A stretch of DNA of 42,173 nucleotides from PFJX01 sp031426735 (GCA_031426735.1 JASJPK010000101.1:1-42173), one strand, 5' to 3'; shown: positions 18,890 to 27,161, counted from the first letter of the stretch. A program made the numbers and translations. Notes: generated from the letters alone by a model not told the origin.

Positions 18890-20437
18890 ATGAAAGTCAG
18901 AGCGCAATTCGCCTTCGTCTTCAACCTGGACAAGTGCATCGGTTGCCACACCTGTTCGGTGACCTGCAAGAACGTCTGGACCAACCGCAAGGGCGTCGAG
19001 TACGCCTGGTTCAACAACGTCGAATCGAAACCCGGCATCGGTTATCCGAAGCAGTGGGAAAACCAGGAAATCTGGCGCGGCGGCTGGGAACTGAAGGGCG
19101 GCAAGCTGCAACTGAAATCCGGTTCCAAGCTGGACCGGCTGCTCAACATCTTCGCCAACCCGGACATGCCGGAAATCGACGATTACTACGAGCCGTTCAC
19201 GTTCGATTACGCCCGGCTGCAGAACGCGCCGCTGTCCGAGGCCGCGCCGACCGCGCGCCCGGTGTCGCAGATCACCGGCGAGAAGATGGACAAGATCACC
19301 TGGGGTCCGAACTGGGAAGACGACCTCGCCGGCGAGTTCGAGAAGCGGTCGAAAGACAGCAACATGCACAACCTGGAGAAGGAGATCTACAAGCAGTTCG
19401 AGAACACCTTCCACATGTATCTGCCGCGCATCTGCAACCACTGCATCAACCCTGCGTGTGTGGCTTCCTGCCCGTCCGGCTCTCTGTACAAGCGCGAGGA
19501 AGACGGCATCGTGCTGGTCGACCAGGACAAGTGCCGCGGCTGGCGCATGTGCATCAGCTCATGCCCGTACAAGAAGGTGTTCTACAACTGGGAATCCGGC
19601 AAGGCCGAGAAGTGCATCGGCTGCTATCCGCGTGTCGAATCCGGCATGCCGACGGTGTGCTCCGAATCCTGCGTCGGCCGCATCCGCTACAACGGCATCA
19701 TGCTGTACGACGCCGACAAGATCGAAGCGCTGGCTTCGGTGCCGAACGAGCAGGACCTGTATCAGGCCCAGCTCGACATCTTCCTCGATCCGAACGATCC
19801 GGAAGTGATCAAGCAGGCCCGCATCGACGGTATCCCCGACGACTGGATGGAAGCCGCGCGCAAATCGCCGATCTACAAGATGGCGGTGGAATGGAAGATC
19901 GCCTTCCCGATGCACCCGGAATTCCGCACGCTGCCGATGGTCTGGTACGTGCCGCCGCTGTCGCCGGTGCAATCGCACATCGACCAGGGCGGCCTGTCGT
20001 CCGATCCGGGCAGCGTGATTCCGCCGGTGGAAAACCTTCGCCTGCCGGTGAAATACCTGGCCAACCTGCTCACCGCCGGCAAGGAAGCCCCAATCGTCTC
20101 GGCGCTGAAACGGATGATCGCGATGCGCTCCTACCAGCGTTCGATCCACGTCGAAGGCAAGGCGGACACGCGCGCGCTGGACGAGATCGGCATGAGCGTT
20201 GAAATGGCGCTGGAGATGTACCGCTATCTCGCCATCGCCAACTACGAAGATCGTTTCGTGATCCCGACCGGGCATCAGGAAGTCACGCTGGACGACTTCT
20301 ACGGCCATCAGGGTCAGAACGGCTTCTCGTTCGGCAACGACTCGTCGCCCGGCATCTCGGCAAACTCGCTGTTCCCGGAACGCCGCAAGGAAACCGTGGA
20401 ACCGCGCGATCCGGCACCGGCGGCGGACGAACGCTGA
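18890..20437 (+). CDS. narH: Respiratory nitrate reductase beta subunit
   Basis: 515-residue electron-transfer subunit carrying three [4Fe-4S] clusters and one [3Fe-4S] cluster between NarI and NarG. Cysteine groups are CIGCHTCSVTC (about 16-26), CNHCINPACVASCPSG, CRGWRMCISSCPYKK and CIGCYPRVESGMPTVCSESC in two pieces. The Trp in CRGWRMC replaces a Cys and marks the [3Fe-4S] site, as in known NarH. AAGGAGCG directly upstream of the ATG begins where the REP palindrome ends, so repeat and ribosome site are almost fused. Confidence 0.98.
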   Translation: MKVRAQFAFVFNLDKCIGCHTCSVTCKNVWTNRKGVEYAWFNNVESKPGIGYPKQWENQEIWRGGWELKGGKLQLKSGSKLDRLLNIFANPDMPEIDDYYEPFTFDYARLQNAPLSEAAPTARPVSQITGEKMDKITWGPNWEDDLAGEFEKRSKDSNMHNLEKEIYKQFENTFHMYLPRICNHCINPACVASCPSGSLYKREEDGIVLVDQDKCRGWRMCISSCPYKKVFYNWESGKAEKCIGCYPRVESGMPTVCSESCVGRIRYNGIMLYDADKIEALASVPNEQDLYQAQLDIFLDPNDPEVIKQARIDGIPDDWMEAARKSPIYKMAVEWKIAFPMHPEFRTLPMVWYVPPLSPVQSHIDQGGLSSDPGSVIPPVENLRLPVKYLANLLTAGKEAPIVSALKRMIAMRSYQRSIHVEGKADTRALDEIGMSVEMALEMYRYLAIANYEDRFVIPTGHQEVTLDDFYGHQGQNGFSFGNDSSPGISANSLFPERRKETVEPRDPAPAADER

Positions 20438-20456
20438 TCGGCAAAACCCATGACAC

Positions 20457-20528
20457 GTAGGAGGCTCCGCTTGCGGGCCGAACAGCGAGTGCGGACCTAG
20501 CAATTCGGCCCGCAAGCGGGCCTCCTAC
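20457..20528. repeat. REP-like inverted repeat between narH and narJ
   Basis: Arms at 20457-20482 and 20504-20528, core GTAGGAGG...CGCTTGCGGG, form a stem-loop belonging to the same family as 13161-13236. It ends 29 bp before the narJ ATG. Confidence 0.88.
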
Positions 20529-20556
20529 AACACGTTGACCGAATCCTGGAGAACCC

Positions 20557-21117
20557 ATGTTCTACAAACTGATATCCAAGTTGCTCGACTACCCGGACGC
20601 GGAACTGATCGCCGCAGTGCCGGAATTGCGCGGTGCAATCAAACAAGGTTTCGAGGCCGCCGAATGGGTGGTGCTGGACCGCTTCCTCAGCCATCTGTCC
20701 AGCCTCGATCCGACCGAAGTACAAGCTGCCTACGTGCAGACCTTCGACCTGACGCCGGAACACGCGCTGCATCTGACCCATCATCTGTTCGGCGACGACA
20801 AGAACCGCGGCCCGGCGCTGATCGACCTGACCGAGTTCTACAAGGAATACGGCGTCGAAATGCGCACTGCCGCGGCAACGCTGGCGGCCAATGACGAGCT
20901 CGTCGACGACGGCAAATCCAACGAACTGCCGGATTACCTGCCGCTGGTGCTGGAGTTCGCCGCCATGCTCGAAACGGAGGAAGCCCGCATGTTCCTGTCG
21001 CAGTGGAGCAAGGTGCTCAACCAGCTCGCCAGCAATCTGGAAGAAGCGCAGAGCCCGTACGCGCCGCTCATCCGCCTCGTCGAACAACGCGGCCAGCTGG
21101 TTCGGGCCGCAGCTTAA
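20557..21117 (+). CDS. narJ: Nitrate reductase assembly chaperone NarJ
   Basis: 186-residue TorD/NarJ-type chaperone, which in this family binds the NarG N-terminus and is needed for molybdenum cofactor and FS0 insertion. The family signature YVQTFDLTPEHALHLTHHLF is visible at about 50-69, followed by LIDLTEFYKEYG and the LPDYLPLVLEF helix. CTGGAGAACCC precedes the ATG. Only 13 bp separate it from narI, the one nar junction without a palindrome. Confidence 0.96.
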   Translation: MFYKLISKLLDYPDAELIAAVPELRGAIKQGFEAAEWVVLDRFLSHLSSLDPTEVQAAYVQTFDLTPEHALHLTHHLFGDDKNRGPALIDLTEFYKEYGVEMRTAAATLAANDELVDDGKSNELPDYLPLVLEFAAMLETEEARMFLSQWSKVLNQLASNLEEAQSPYAPLIRLVEQRGQLVRAAA

Positions 21118-21130
21118 TCAGGAGACCGCA

Positions 21131-21826
21131 ATGAACTTCGACCTGCATCAAATCGTTTTCGGGGTTTACCCCTATCTCTGCCTGGTTACCTTCGTCCTGG
21201 GTAGCTGGATCCGTTTCGATCACGAGCAATACACCTGGAAAAGCGATTCCAGCCAGTTGCTCTCCAAACACAACCTGCGCTTCGCCAGCAACGTGTTCCA
21301 CATCGGCATGCTCGGCATCTTCGGCGGCCATTTCGTCGGTCTGCTGATGCCGCACTCGGTGTTCCAGGCGATGGGCATCTCCGACATGGCGCACCAGGGC
21401 ATTGCCATCTTCGCCGGCGGCGTGTTCGGCCTGATGGTGATCCTGGGCGGCGTCATGCTGTGGCTGCGCCGCATGTTCAACAAGCGCGTGCGCGCCGCCA
21501 GCCGCTGGATGGACATCAACATCCTGGGCTGGCTGATCCTGACCGCGACGGTCGGCTTCTCGACCATCTTCTGGTCCATCGGCCACGCCGAACATGGGGA
21601 TGCGACGGTGATGCTGCGCCTGGCCGAATATGTGCAGAGCGTCGTCGTATTGCAGCCGAATCCGGAACTGCTGCGTGGCATCGACACGGTCTACAAGCTG
21701 CACATCTTCCTCGGCCTGTCGGTGTTCCTGTTCTTCCCGTTCACGCGGCTGGTACATATCTGGAGCGCCCCGTTCGGCTACCTGTTCCGCACGTATCAGA
21801 TCGTGCGCGCGAAACGCACAGCCTGA
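21131..21826 (+). CDS. narI: Respiratory nitrate reductase gamma subunit (cytochrome b)
   Basis: 231-residue, five-helix membrane subunit that oxidises quinol at the periplasmic side and passes electrons through two b hemes to NarH. Histidine-bearing motifs HIGMLGIFGGHFVGLL (about 58-73) and KLHIFLGLSVFLFFPFTRLV...H (near 195-220) match the four heme ligands of NarI. The ATG at 21131 has CAGGAG upstream. A terminator-like structure follows within about 40 bp, marking the end of the narK1K2GHJI operon. Confidence 0.97.
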   Translation: MNFDLHQIVFGVYPYLCLVTFVLGSWIRFDHEQYTWKSDSSQLLSKHNLRFASNVFHIGMLGIFGGHFVGLLMPHSVFQAMGISDMAHQGIAIFAGGVFGLMVILGGVMLWLRRMFNKRVRAASRWMDINILGWLILTATVGFSTIFWSIGHAEHGDATVMLRLAEYVQSVVVLQPNPELLRGIDTVYKLHIFLGLSVFLFFPFTRLVHIWSAPFGYLFRTYQIVRAKRTA

Positions 21827-21864
21827 ATCCGGCACGACCTGACTTTGGTCAAACCGCTTTGCCT

Positions 21865-21944
21865 CCGCTGCGGCCAAGATAGCCTCCCGCGACCCCTCCT
21901 CCTCCGCCTGCTCAAGCGCGGGAGAAAGGCCGCAGCGGTTTTTT
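21865..21944 (+). terminator. Probable terminator after narI
   Basis: CCGCTGCGGCC (21865-21875) and GGCCGCAGCGG (21928-21938) are perfectly complementary and followed by TTTTTT (21939-21944). The loop is long (52 bases), so it may act less efficiently than a compact hairpin, or be a repeat element doubling as terminator. It separates the nar operon from the DsrC-like gene. Confidence 0.65.
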
Positions 21945-21980
21945 ATTACTGAATGTCGAATCGTCGAAACGGGAGCCGCC

Positions 21981-22397
21981 ATGACATCCACATCGCACAT
22001 GCCGAAGATCAACTACCGGGAAGATGCCCTCGGCACCACCAGTCCCTACGCCATCTACACCTGCAAACTGCTGGTGGATGGCCAGGAAATCCTGACCGAC
22101 CCCGAAGGCTACATTCTCGACATGGACGCCTGGAGCGAAGCTTTCGCCCGCGCCCAGGCCGAAAAGGAAGGCCTCGTCCTGACCGATGAGCATTGGCAGG
22201 TGATCCGCTTCATCCGCGCTTACTACGAAGAGCGCGGCGTGCAGGCGCAAGTGCGCGACATGGTCATGCACTTCCGCGAAATCTGGGGCCCGGAAAAAGG
22301 CAACAGCCGCTATCTGCATGACATCTTCCCGATGGGCGGCCCGCAAAAACAGGGCAACCGCGTCGCCGGCGTGCGCAAGACCAAGGGCGAGCACTGA
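21981..22397 (+). CDS. DsrC/TusE-family protein lacking the C-terminal cysteines
   Basis: 138-residue protein of the DsrC/TusE/DsvC sulfur-relay fold. It shows the DPEGYILDMDAW N-terminal motif, the LTDEHWQVIRFIRAYYEE helix and the C-terminal arm KGNSRYLHDIFP...GPQKQGNRVAG. In DsrC the arm carries two redox cysteines and in TusE one. Here neither is present: the only cysteine is C28 in YTCKLL. The usual persulfide-carrying chemistry therefore cannot operate through the arm. Such variants are known in the family and have been suspected of regulatory roles (RspA-type, as I recall). Placement directly after nar suggests a role tied to nitrate respiration. GGGAGCCGCC precedes the ATG. Confidence 0.88.
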   Translation: MTSTSHMPKINYREDALGTTSPYAIYTCKLLVDGQEILTDPEGYILDMDAWSEAFARAQAEKEGLVLTDEHWQVIRFIRAYYEERGVQAQVRDMVMHFREIWGPEKGNSRYLHDIFPMGGPQKQGNRVAGVRKTKGEH

Positions 22398-22400
22398 TCT

Positions 22401-22514
22401 GTAGGAGGTCCGCTTGCGGGCCGAATCCCTCGCGATACGGTTCGGCCGTAGGAGGCCCGCTTGCGGGCCGAACCACACACCGAGAGGGATTCGACCCGCA
22501 AGCGGACCTCCTAC
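22401..22514. repeat. Three REP-like elements between the DsrC-like gene and ubiU
   Basis: Two direct copies (22401-22425 and 22448-22472) and one inverted copy (22490-22514) of the GTAGGAGG...CGCTTGCGGGCCGAA element. They are the same family as at 13161 and 20457. The remaining 150 bp to ubiU shows no canonical FNR site or terminator. Confidence 0.88.
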
Positions 22515-22667
22515 AAGCCCCGACGTCACCTTAGCTTTTATCAATTCCAAACCCACGCATACGGAGGATATTGAAACCCGCGATGCAAACCGGGCTGACG
22601 ATTTTTCTTGGACAACATTAAAGACAAGAAGGTATGTTTAGCCCCTGGAATAAAACAGTCTCCATAC

Positions 22668-23681
22668 ATGTCGAACCCACCCCTGCTTGAACTGATTTGC
22701 CCCGCCGGCAGCCTGCCGGCATTGAAAGCCGCCGTCGACCATGGTGCCGACGGCGTCTACCTGGGCCTGAAGGACAACACCAACGCGCGCAATTTCTCCG
22801 GGCTGAACTTCGACGAAAAATCGCTCGCGGACGGCATCCGCTACGCTCAGGCCAGGCGTCGCAAGGTGTTGATGGCGCTGAACACCTACCCGCAACCGGC
22901 CACGCTGGCGCGCTGGCATAAAGCGGTGGACACCGCCGCCAGCCTCGGCGTCGATGCGATCATTCTGGCCGACCCCGGCCTCATGGCGTATGCGCGCAAA
23001 ACCCATCCGCAACTACGTTTGCACCTGTCCGTGCAGGGCTCCGCGACCAGTTACGAAGCGGTCAATTTCTATCGCGAGCGTTTCGGCATCCAGCGCGCCG
23101 TGTTGCCGCGCGTGCTGTCGCTGGCGCAGGTGGAAAACGTGATCGCCAACACCGACGCCGAAATCGAGTTGTTCGGCTTCGGCGGCCTCTGCGTCATGGT
23201 CGAGGGCCGCTGTTTGTTGTCGTCCTACGCCTGCGGCGACTCGCCCAACACCTTCGGCGCCTGTTCGCCCGGCCATGCGGTGCGTTGGGAACAGACCCCG
23301 AAAGGCATGGAAACCCGCCTCAACGGCGTGCTGATCGACCGCTATGCCGACAACGAAAAAGCCGGCTATCCGACCTTGTGCAAGGGCCGCTTCGAGGTAC
23401 AGGGTGAGACCTACTACGCGCTGGAAGAACCGACCAGCCTGAATTCGATGGAAATGCTGCCGGAAATGGCGCGGCTGGGCATCGCCGCGATCAAGATCGA
23501 AGGCCGTCAGCGCAGTCCGGCCTACGTTGCCGAGGTCACCAAGGTGTGGCGCGCCGCGATCGATGCGGTGAAGAAAGATCGTCTGGCCTTCAAGACCCAG
23601 GCGGCCTGGTCGGCGGCGCTGGCCAAGGTGTCCGAAGGCAGCATGAATACGCTCGGCGCGTACTACCGGCCATGGAAGTGA
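22668..23681 (+). CDS. ubiU: O2-independent ubiquinone hydroxylation protein UbiU (U32 family)
   Basis: 337-residue U32 'peptidase'-family protein. UbiU and UbiV form a heterodimer that hydroxylates ubiquinone precursors without oxygen, using prephenate as oxygen donor and [4Fe-4S] clusters. The four cluster cysteines C175, C182, C199 and C238 have exactly the spacing of E. coli UbiU (7, 17 and 39 residues). LICPAGSLPALKAAVDHGAD opens the protein. The start at 22668 matches the family N-terminus; an in-frame ATG at 22608 would add 20 unrelated residues. No strong ribosome site is visible. It is followed by ubiV and ubiT in one run. Confidence 0.94.
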   Translation: MSNPPLLELICPAGSLPALKAAVDHGADGVYLGLKDNTNARNFSGLNFDEKSLADGIRYAQARRRKVLMALNTYPQPATLARWHKAVDTAASLGVDAIILADPGLMAYARKTHPQLRLHLSVQGSATSYEAVNFYRERFGIQRAVLPRVLSLAQVENVIANTDAEIELFGFGGLCVMVEGRCLLSSYACGDSPNTFGACSPGHAVRWEQTPKGMETRLNGVLIDRYADNEKAGYPTLCKGRFEVQGETYYALEEPTSLNSMEMLPEMARLGIAAIKIEGRQRSPAYVAEVTKVWRAAIDAVKKDRLAFKTQAAWSAALAKVSEGSMNTLGAYYRPWK

Positions 23682-23698
23682 GCAAACCCGTGAAGCCC

Positions 23699-24610
23699 AT
23701 GAAACTCGCCCTCGGCCCCCTCCTCTACTATTGGTCACGCGAGGACACCTTCGCGTTTTACGAACAAGCCGCCGCATGGCCGCTCGACATCGTCTATCTG
23801 GGCGAAACGGTTTGCTCGAAACGTCACCTGCTGCGTCTGCCGGACTGGCTGGAACTGGCGGAAAAACTCAGCGCCGCCGGCAAGGAAGTCGTGCTGTCCA
23901 GCCAGACCCTGATCGAATCGGAATCCGACCTGAAGGCGCTGCGCAAACTGATCGCCGATGGCCGTTTCAAAGTCGAAGCCAACGAATGGGGCGCGGTGCG
24001 CTTGCTGGCCGAAGCCGGACACCCCTTCGTCGCCGGCCCGACGCTGAACGCCTACAACCCGGACACGCTGGCGATGCTGGCGGAAATGGGGGCGGCACGC
24101 TGGGTGCCGCCGGTGGAAATGCCGCGCGAGATGATCCGGGACATGCAGGCGGCCTTACCCGAGACGGTCAGCATCGAAACCGAACTGTTCGGCTACGGCC
24201 GCCTGCCGCTGGCCTTCTCGGCGCGTTGCTTCACGGCGCGGCATTACAACCTGCAGAAAGACGACTGCCAGTTCCGCTGTCTGGACCATCCCGACGGACT
24301 CGTCCTGGCCTCGCGCGAGGGCGAGGATTTCCTCGCCATCAACGGCATCCAGACCCAGTCTTCCAAGGTCATGAGTCTGGCGCACCGGTTCGACGAATTG
24401 CAGCCGGCCGGCATCGACGTGTTGCGCCTGTCGCCGCAAGCGCGCCAGATGGAGCGCGTCGTCGCCATCTTCCGCGCCCTCGCCGCCGGCGACATCACGC
24501 CCGCCCAAGCCCCCGCCCAACTCGACCGCTTCATGCCGGCGCCGCCCTGCGACGGCTATTGGCTGGGCGAAGCCGGCATGGCCTTTCACCCCGTAGGAGT
24601 CCCCGCATGA
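23699..24610 (+). CDS. ubiV: O2-independent ubiquinone hydroxylation protein UbiV (U32 family)
   Basis: 303-residue partner of UbiU. Cluster cysteines C39, C177, C190 and C194 keep the E. coli spacing, in GETVCSKR and ARCFTARHYNLQKDDCQFRC. The start at 23699 gives MKLALGPLLYYW and places the first cysteine at residue 39 exactly as in E. coli UbiV. An ATG at 23672, overlapping the end of ubiU, would add nine residues and is a possible alternative. The stop overlaps the ubiT ATG (ATGA at 24607-24610), so all three Ubi proteins are made together. Confidence 0.94.
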   Translation: MKLALGPLLYYWSREDTFAFYEQAAAWPLDIVYLGETVCSKRHLLRLPDWLELAEKLSAAGKEVVLSSQTLIESESDLKALRKLIADGRFKVEANEWGAVRLLAEAGHPFVAGPTLNAYNPDTLAMLAEMGAARWVPPVEMPREMIRDMQAALPETVSIETELFGYGRLPLAFSARCFTARHYNLQKDDCQFRCLDHPDGLVLASREGEDFLAINGIQTQSSKVMSLAHRFDELQPAGIDVLRLSPQARQMERVVAIFRALAAGDITPAQAPAQLDRFMPAPPCDGYWLGEAGMAFHPVGVPA

Positions 24611-25098
24611 AACTTCCCGCCTTCCCGCTTTCACTACCCAGGACTTTCCCGAAACCGCTCGCCCGCGTCATCGCCACCCTGCCCACCTGGCCAGCCTCGC
24701 GCGCCTTCGCCTTCGCCGCCAACCGGGCCGCCTGGCCGTCGCTGCGCGAACTGGACTGGTCGCACGTGCATGGCCGCCGCTTTTGCGTGCATGTCCGCGA
24801 TGCCGGCCTGAAGCTGTATTTCTCGCTGCATGCCGACGGCTTCCGTGCCGAGCGAAATGGCCTCTCCGACGTCACTTTTACCGCGACGGCGGCGGATTTC
24901 GCGCGCCTCGCCCTGCGCCTGGAAGACCCTGACACCTTGTTCTTCAACCGCCGCCTGCTGATCGAAGGCGATACCGACCTCGGCCTCACCGTGAAGAACA
25001 TGCTCGATGCAGTGGAACTGGAAACCGCCGCAGCCAGCATGCCGGCCGGCTTCGGCCGCATCGTGCTGAACCTGCGTCGACTGGCGGCGCAGAGCTGA
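24607..25098 (+). CDS. ubiT: Ubiquinone biosynthesis accessory factor UbiT (SCP2 domain)
   Basis: 163-residue SCP2 sterol-carrier-like protein that, by family, binds hydrophobic ubiquinone intermediates for anaerobic synthesis in place of the aerobic factor UbiJ. The central region shows the SCP2 pattern (VTFTATAADFARLALRLEDPDTLFFNRRLLIEGDTDLGL, in two stretches near 90-130). It starts inside the ubiV stop codon. Together with UbiUV it supplies ubiquinone for quinol-dependent nitrate reduction when oxygen is absent. Confidence 0.93.
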   Translation: MKLPAFPLSLPRTFPKPLARVIATLPTWPASRAFAFAANRAAWPSLRELDWSHVHGRRFCVHVRDAGLKLYFSLHADGFRAERNGLSDVTFTATAADFARLALRLEDPDTLFFNRRLLIEGDTDLGLTVKNMLDAVELETAAASMPAGFGRIVLNLRRLAAQS

Positions 25099-25117
25099 AC
25101 AACGCAGGAGACATGGC

Positions 25118-25558
25118 ATGACCGGAATCACACACTACATGACGGCAGACCACACGCATTGCGACGACCTGTTCGCCGATGCGGAAAATGCCGTCGCCAG
25201 CGCCGACTGGAGCGCCGGCCAGACCGGCTTCCAGGCCTTCGAAGCCGCCACGCTGCACCACTTCGCGCGCGAGGAAGCGGTGCTGTTTCCCGCCTTCGAA
25301 GCACGTACCGGCATGAGCCACGGCCCCACGGAAGTCATGCGCGGCGAACATGTGGAGATGCGCGAAACACTGCAAGGCATGCGCCAGGCGTTGGCCAAAC
25401 GCGACGCGGACGCTTATCTGGGCCTGGCGGAAACGTTGCTGATGCTGATGCGGCAGCACAACATGAAGGAAGAACAGATCCTCTACCCGATGGCCGATCA
25501 GGCGCTGGCGGATACAGCGGACGCAGTGCTCCGCGAGATGGCAACGCTGCCGGCGTGA
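25118..25558 (+). CDS. Hemerythrin-domain protein
   Basis: 146-residue four-helix hemerythrin (HHE) protein expected to hold a di-iron site. Candidate ligands are the His cluster in HYMTADHTH (about 6-14), HHFAREE (about 48-54), the His in GEHVEMRE and HNMKEEQILYP near 110-120. Such proteins bind O2 or NO and often sit in nitrosative-stress loci. CAGGAG lies seven bases before the ATG. It follows ubiT by 19 bp and overlaps the next gene (GTGA), so it is part of the same transcription unit. Function as NO/O2 sensor or scavenger is inferred. Confidence 0.88.
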   Translation: MTGITHYMTADHTHCDDLFADAENAVASADWSAGQTGFQAFEAATLHHFAREEAVLFPAFEARTGMSHGPTEVMRGEHVEMRETLQGMRQALAKRDADAYLGLAETLLMLMRQHNMKEEQILYPMADQALADTADAVLREMATLPA

Positions 25559-25785
25559 ACACATTCATTCTGGTCGACGCGCGTTGGCTGGAACCGCCGG
25601 AGCCGATGGAACAAGTGCTGGCCGCGCTCGACGAATTGCACCCCGGCCAGGGCATCCGCTTCCTGATACATCGCGAACCGCTGCCGCTCTACGGCATCCT
25701 TCCCCGCCTGGGTTTTCGCCACGAGACGCACCCATTGGCAGACGGCTGCTACGAGGTGCGGATCGAGGCTGGCGGGCAGTCATGA
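25555..25785 (+). CDS. DUF2249 protein
   Basis: 76-residue small soluble protein of the DUF2249 type, with the characteristic opening LVDARWLEPPEPMEQVLAAL and the central HREPLPLYGILPRLGF. It uses a GTG start (25555-25557) nested in the preceding stop, and its own stop overlaps the next ATG. DUF2249 domains frequently accompany hemerythrins and nitric oxide related genes, and the fold resembles TusA-like two-layer proteins. No biochemical role is established that I can name. The single cysteine (in DGCYEV) is not a TusA CPxP motif. Confidence 0.85.
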   Translation: MNTFILVDARWLEPPEPMEQVLAALDELHPGQGIRFLIHREPLPLYGILPRLGFRHETHPLADGCYEVRIEAGGQS

Positions 25786-27065
25786 CTGACGCCGGCCTGT
25801 CCTACGAACAGGCGCCGCCCTTTGCGGCGCCGCTGCGCTTCTTTCTGGCCGCCCCGGTGTTCCTGTTGCTCGCGGCGCTGCTCGGCCTGTTCGTGCCCGA
25901 TTGGCAAACCAATCGTTGGTCGCCTGTCACGCTGGCGCTGACCCATCTGATCACCCTCGGCTACCTCGCCATGGTCATGCTCGGCGCGTTGTTGCAGATG
26001 TTGCCGGTCGTGCTCGGCGCGCCGGTGCCGGCAGTGCGGCTGGTCGCTGCCATCGGCCTGTTCGCTTTGGTATGCGGCACACCCAGCCTGGCGCTGGGCT
26101 TCCTGCTGTCCGAAGCGGACTGGTTGTACGCCGGCATGCTGATTCTCGCCGCCGGCCTGCTGCCGGTCATCGTCGCCATTGCCTTCAGTCTGGTACGCAC
26201 CGTCGCGCCGCATGTCGCCTGGCCGATCCGCCAGGCCGCGTTCGCTCTGGTCGTCACGCTGACGCTCGGCATGGCGCTGGCCGGCGGCTTGTATGGACTC
26301 TGGCCGGCGATAACCACCGACCTGACGCCGCTGCATGTGGCCTGGGGCCTGATCGGCTGGGTGCTGCTGCTGGTCGTCGGCGTCGCCTATCAAGTCGTGC
26401 CGATGCTGCAGATCACGCCGCCTTACCCGCTCTGGCTGAGTCGCTGGCTGACCTGGATCATGCTGGCCGGCCTGCTGCTGTATTCCGTGCCGGCCGACTG
26501 GGGCGCGGCAAGCCAACTGGGCGCACTGGCGCTCTGCGCCGGCGGCATCGGCTTCGCGCTGGCGACACTGCACATTCAGTCGCGCCGACGCCGCAAGGTG
26601 CCCGATGTGACGCTGGCGTTCTGGCGGCTGGGCATGGCCAGCCTGATGGTTGCGCCGCTGCTTTACCTGCTGCTGCCATGGCTGCCGGAAACCTGGCTGG
26701 AGCCCGCGCAAATCAGTCTGGGCATCGTCTTCCTGCTCGGTTTTGCGGCTTCGGTGGTGAGCGGCATGCTGTACAAGATCGTGCCCTTCCTGGCCTGGTT
26801 TCACCTGAAGACGCAGACCGGCGCCAAGGTCGGCGCCATCCCGAACATGAAGGAAATGATCCCGGACAAACTGGCGCGGCTGCACTTGCGGCTGCATCTG
26901 GCCGCGCTGGTCATGTTGTCGATTGCGCCGTTTCTGCCACTGCCGGCAACCCGCCTCGCCCTGTCCGCCGGCCTGTTGCTGCTGGCCGCCGGCGCTATCC
27001 GGCAATGGCTGAATCTGCTCAACGCCCGGCGATTGTTCCTACGCTTCGGCGGCCACCTCAACTGA
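25782..27065 (+). CDS. Polytopic membrane protein, heme-copper oxidase subunit I/NnrS-like
   Basis: 427-residue integral membrane protein with about 12 helices. The stretch LTHLITLGYLAMVMLGALLQ (about 50-69) and the late SGMLYKIVPFLAWFHLK recall heme-bearing helices of cbb3-type oxidase subunit I and of NnrS. No complete set of copper-site histidines is evident, so it is not an oxidase. It overlaps DUF2249 by ATGA and is thus locked to the hemerythrin and DUF2249 genes in expression. A role in NO or quinol chemistry at the membrane is inferred from context. Exact family is uncertain. Confidence 0.75.
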   Translation: MTDAGLSYEQAPPFAAPLRFFLAAPVFLLLAALLGLFVPDWQTNRWSPVTLALTHLITLGYLAMVMLGALLQMLPVVLGAPVPAVRLVAAIGLFALVCGTPSLALGFLLSEADWLYAGMLILAAGLLPVIVAIAFSLVRTVAPHVAWPIRQAAFALVVTLTLGMALAGGLYGLWPAITTDLTPLHVAWGLIGWVLLLVVGVAYQVVPMLQITPPYPLWLSRWLTWIMLAGLLLYSVPADWGAASQLGALALCAGGIGFALATLHIQSRRRRKVPDVTLAFWRLGMASLMVAPLLYLLLPWLPETWLEPAQISLGIVFLLGFAASVVSGMLYKIVPFLAWFHLKTQTGAKVGAIPNMKEMIPDKLARLHLRLHLAALVMLSIAPFLPLPATRLALSAGLLLLAAGAIRQWLNLLNARRLFLRFGGHLN

Positions 27066-27083
27066 CTCGACAGGTAGCTCCTC

Positions 27084-27154
27084 GGGTTCCATTGCATTGC
27101 ATCCGGGCTACATGCCATCCACGTAGCCCGGATGCAGCGTAGCGGAATCCGGGG
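27084..27154. repeat. REP-like palindrome between converging genes
   Basis: GGTTCC...GCATCCGGGCTAC (27084-27111) and GTAGCCCGGATGC...GGAATCC (27123-27154) are inverted copies of one element. It lies between the membrane protein gene and the converging chemoreceptor, and probably ends both transcripts. The same core is found in the 8553-9013 array. Confidence 0.8.
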
Positions 27155-27161
27155 TGCGCGC

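Noticed and set aside
21845..21881. Promoter for the DsrC-like gene inside the narI terminator region
   Set aside because: The best -35-like and -10-like hexamers are about 25 bp apart, which is too far.
22571..22621. Leader peptide (TTG start, 16 codons) ahead of ubiU
   Set aside because: GGAGG is only three bases from the TTG and the peptide shows no attenuator or arrest motif; no terminator follows.
22605..22640. Degenerate FNR site upstream of ubiU (TTGGACAACATTAA)
   Set aside because: Too many mismatches in both half-sites to claim, although FNR-type control of ubiUVT would make biological sense.
25782..27065. Heme-copper oxidase subunit I
   Set aside because: The glycine-rich helix resembles one, but a full set of heme and copper histidines and the usual length are lacking.
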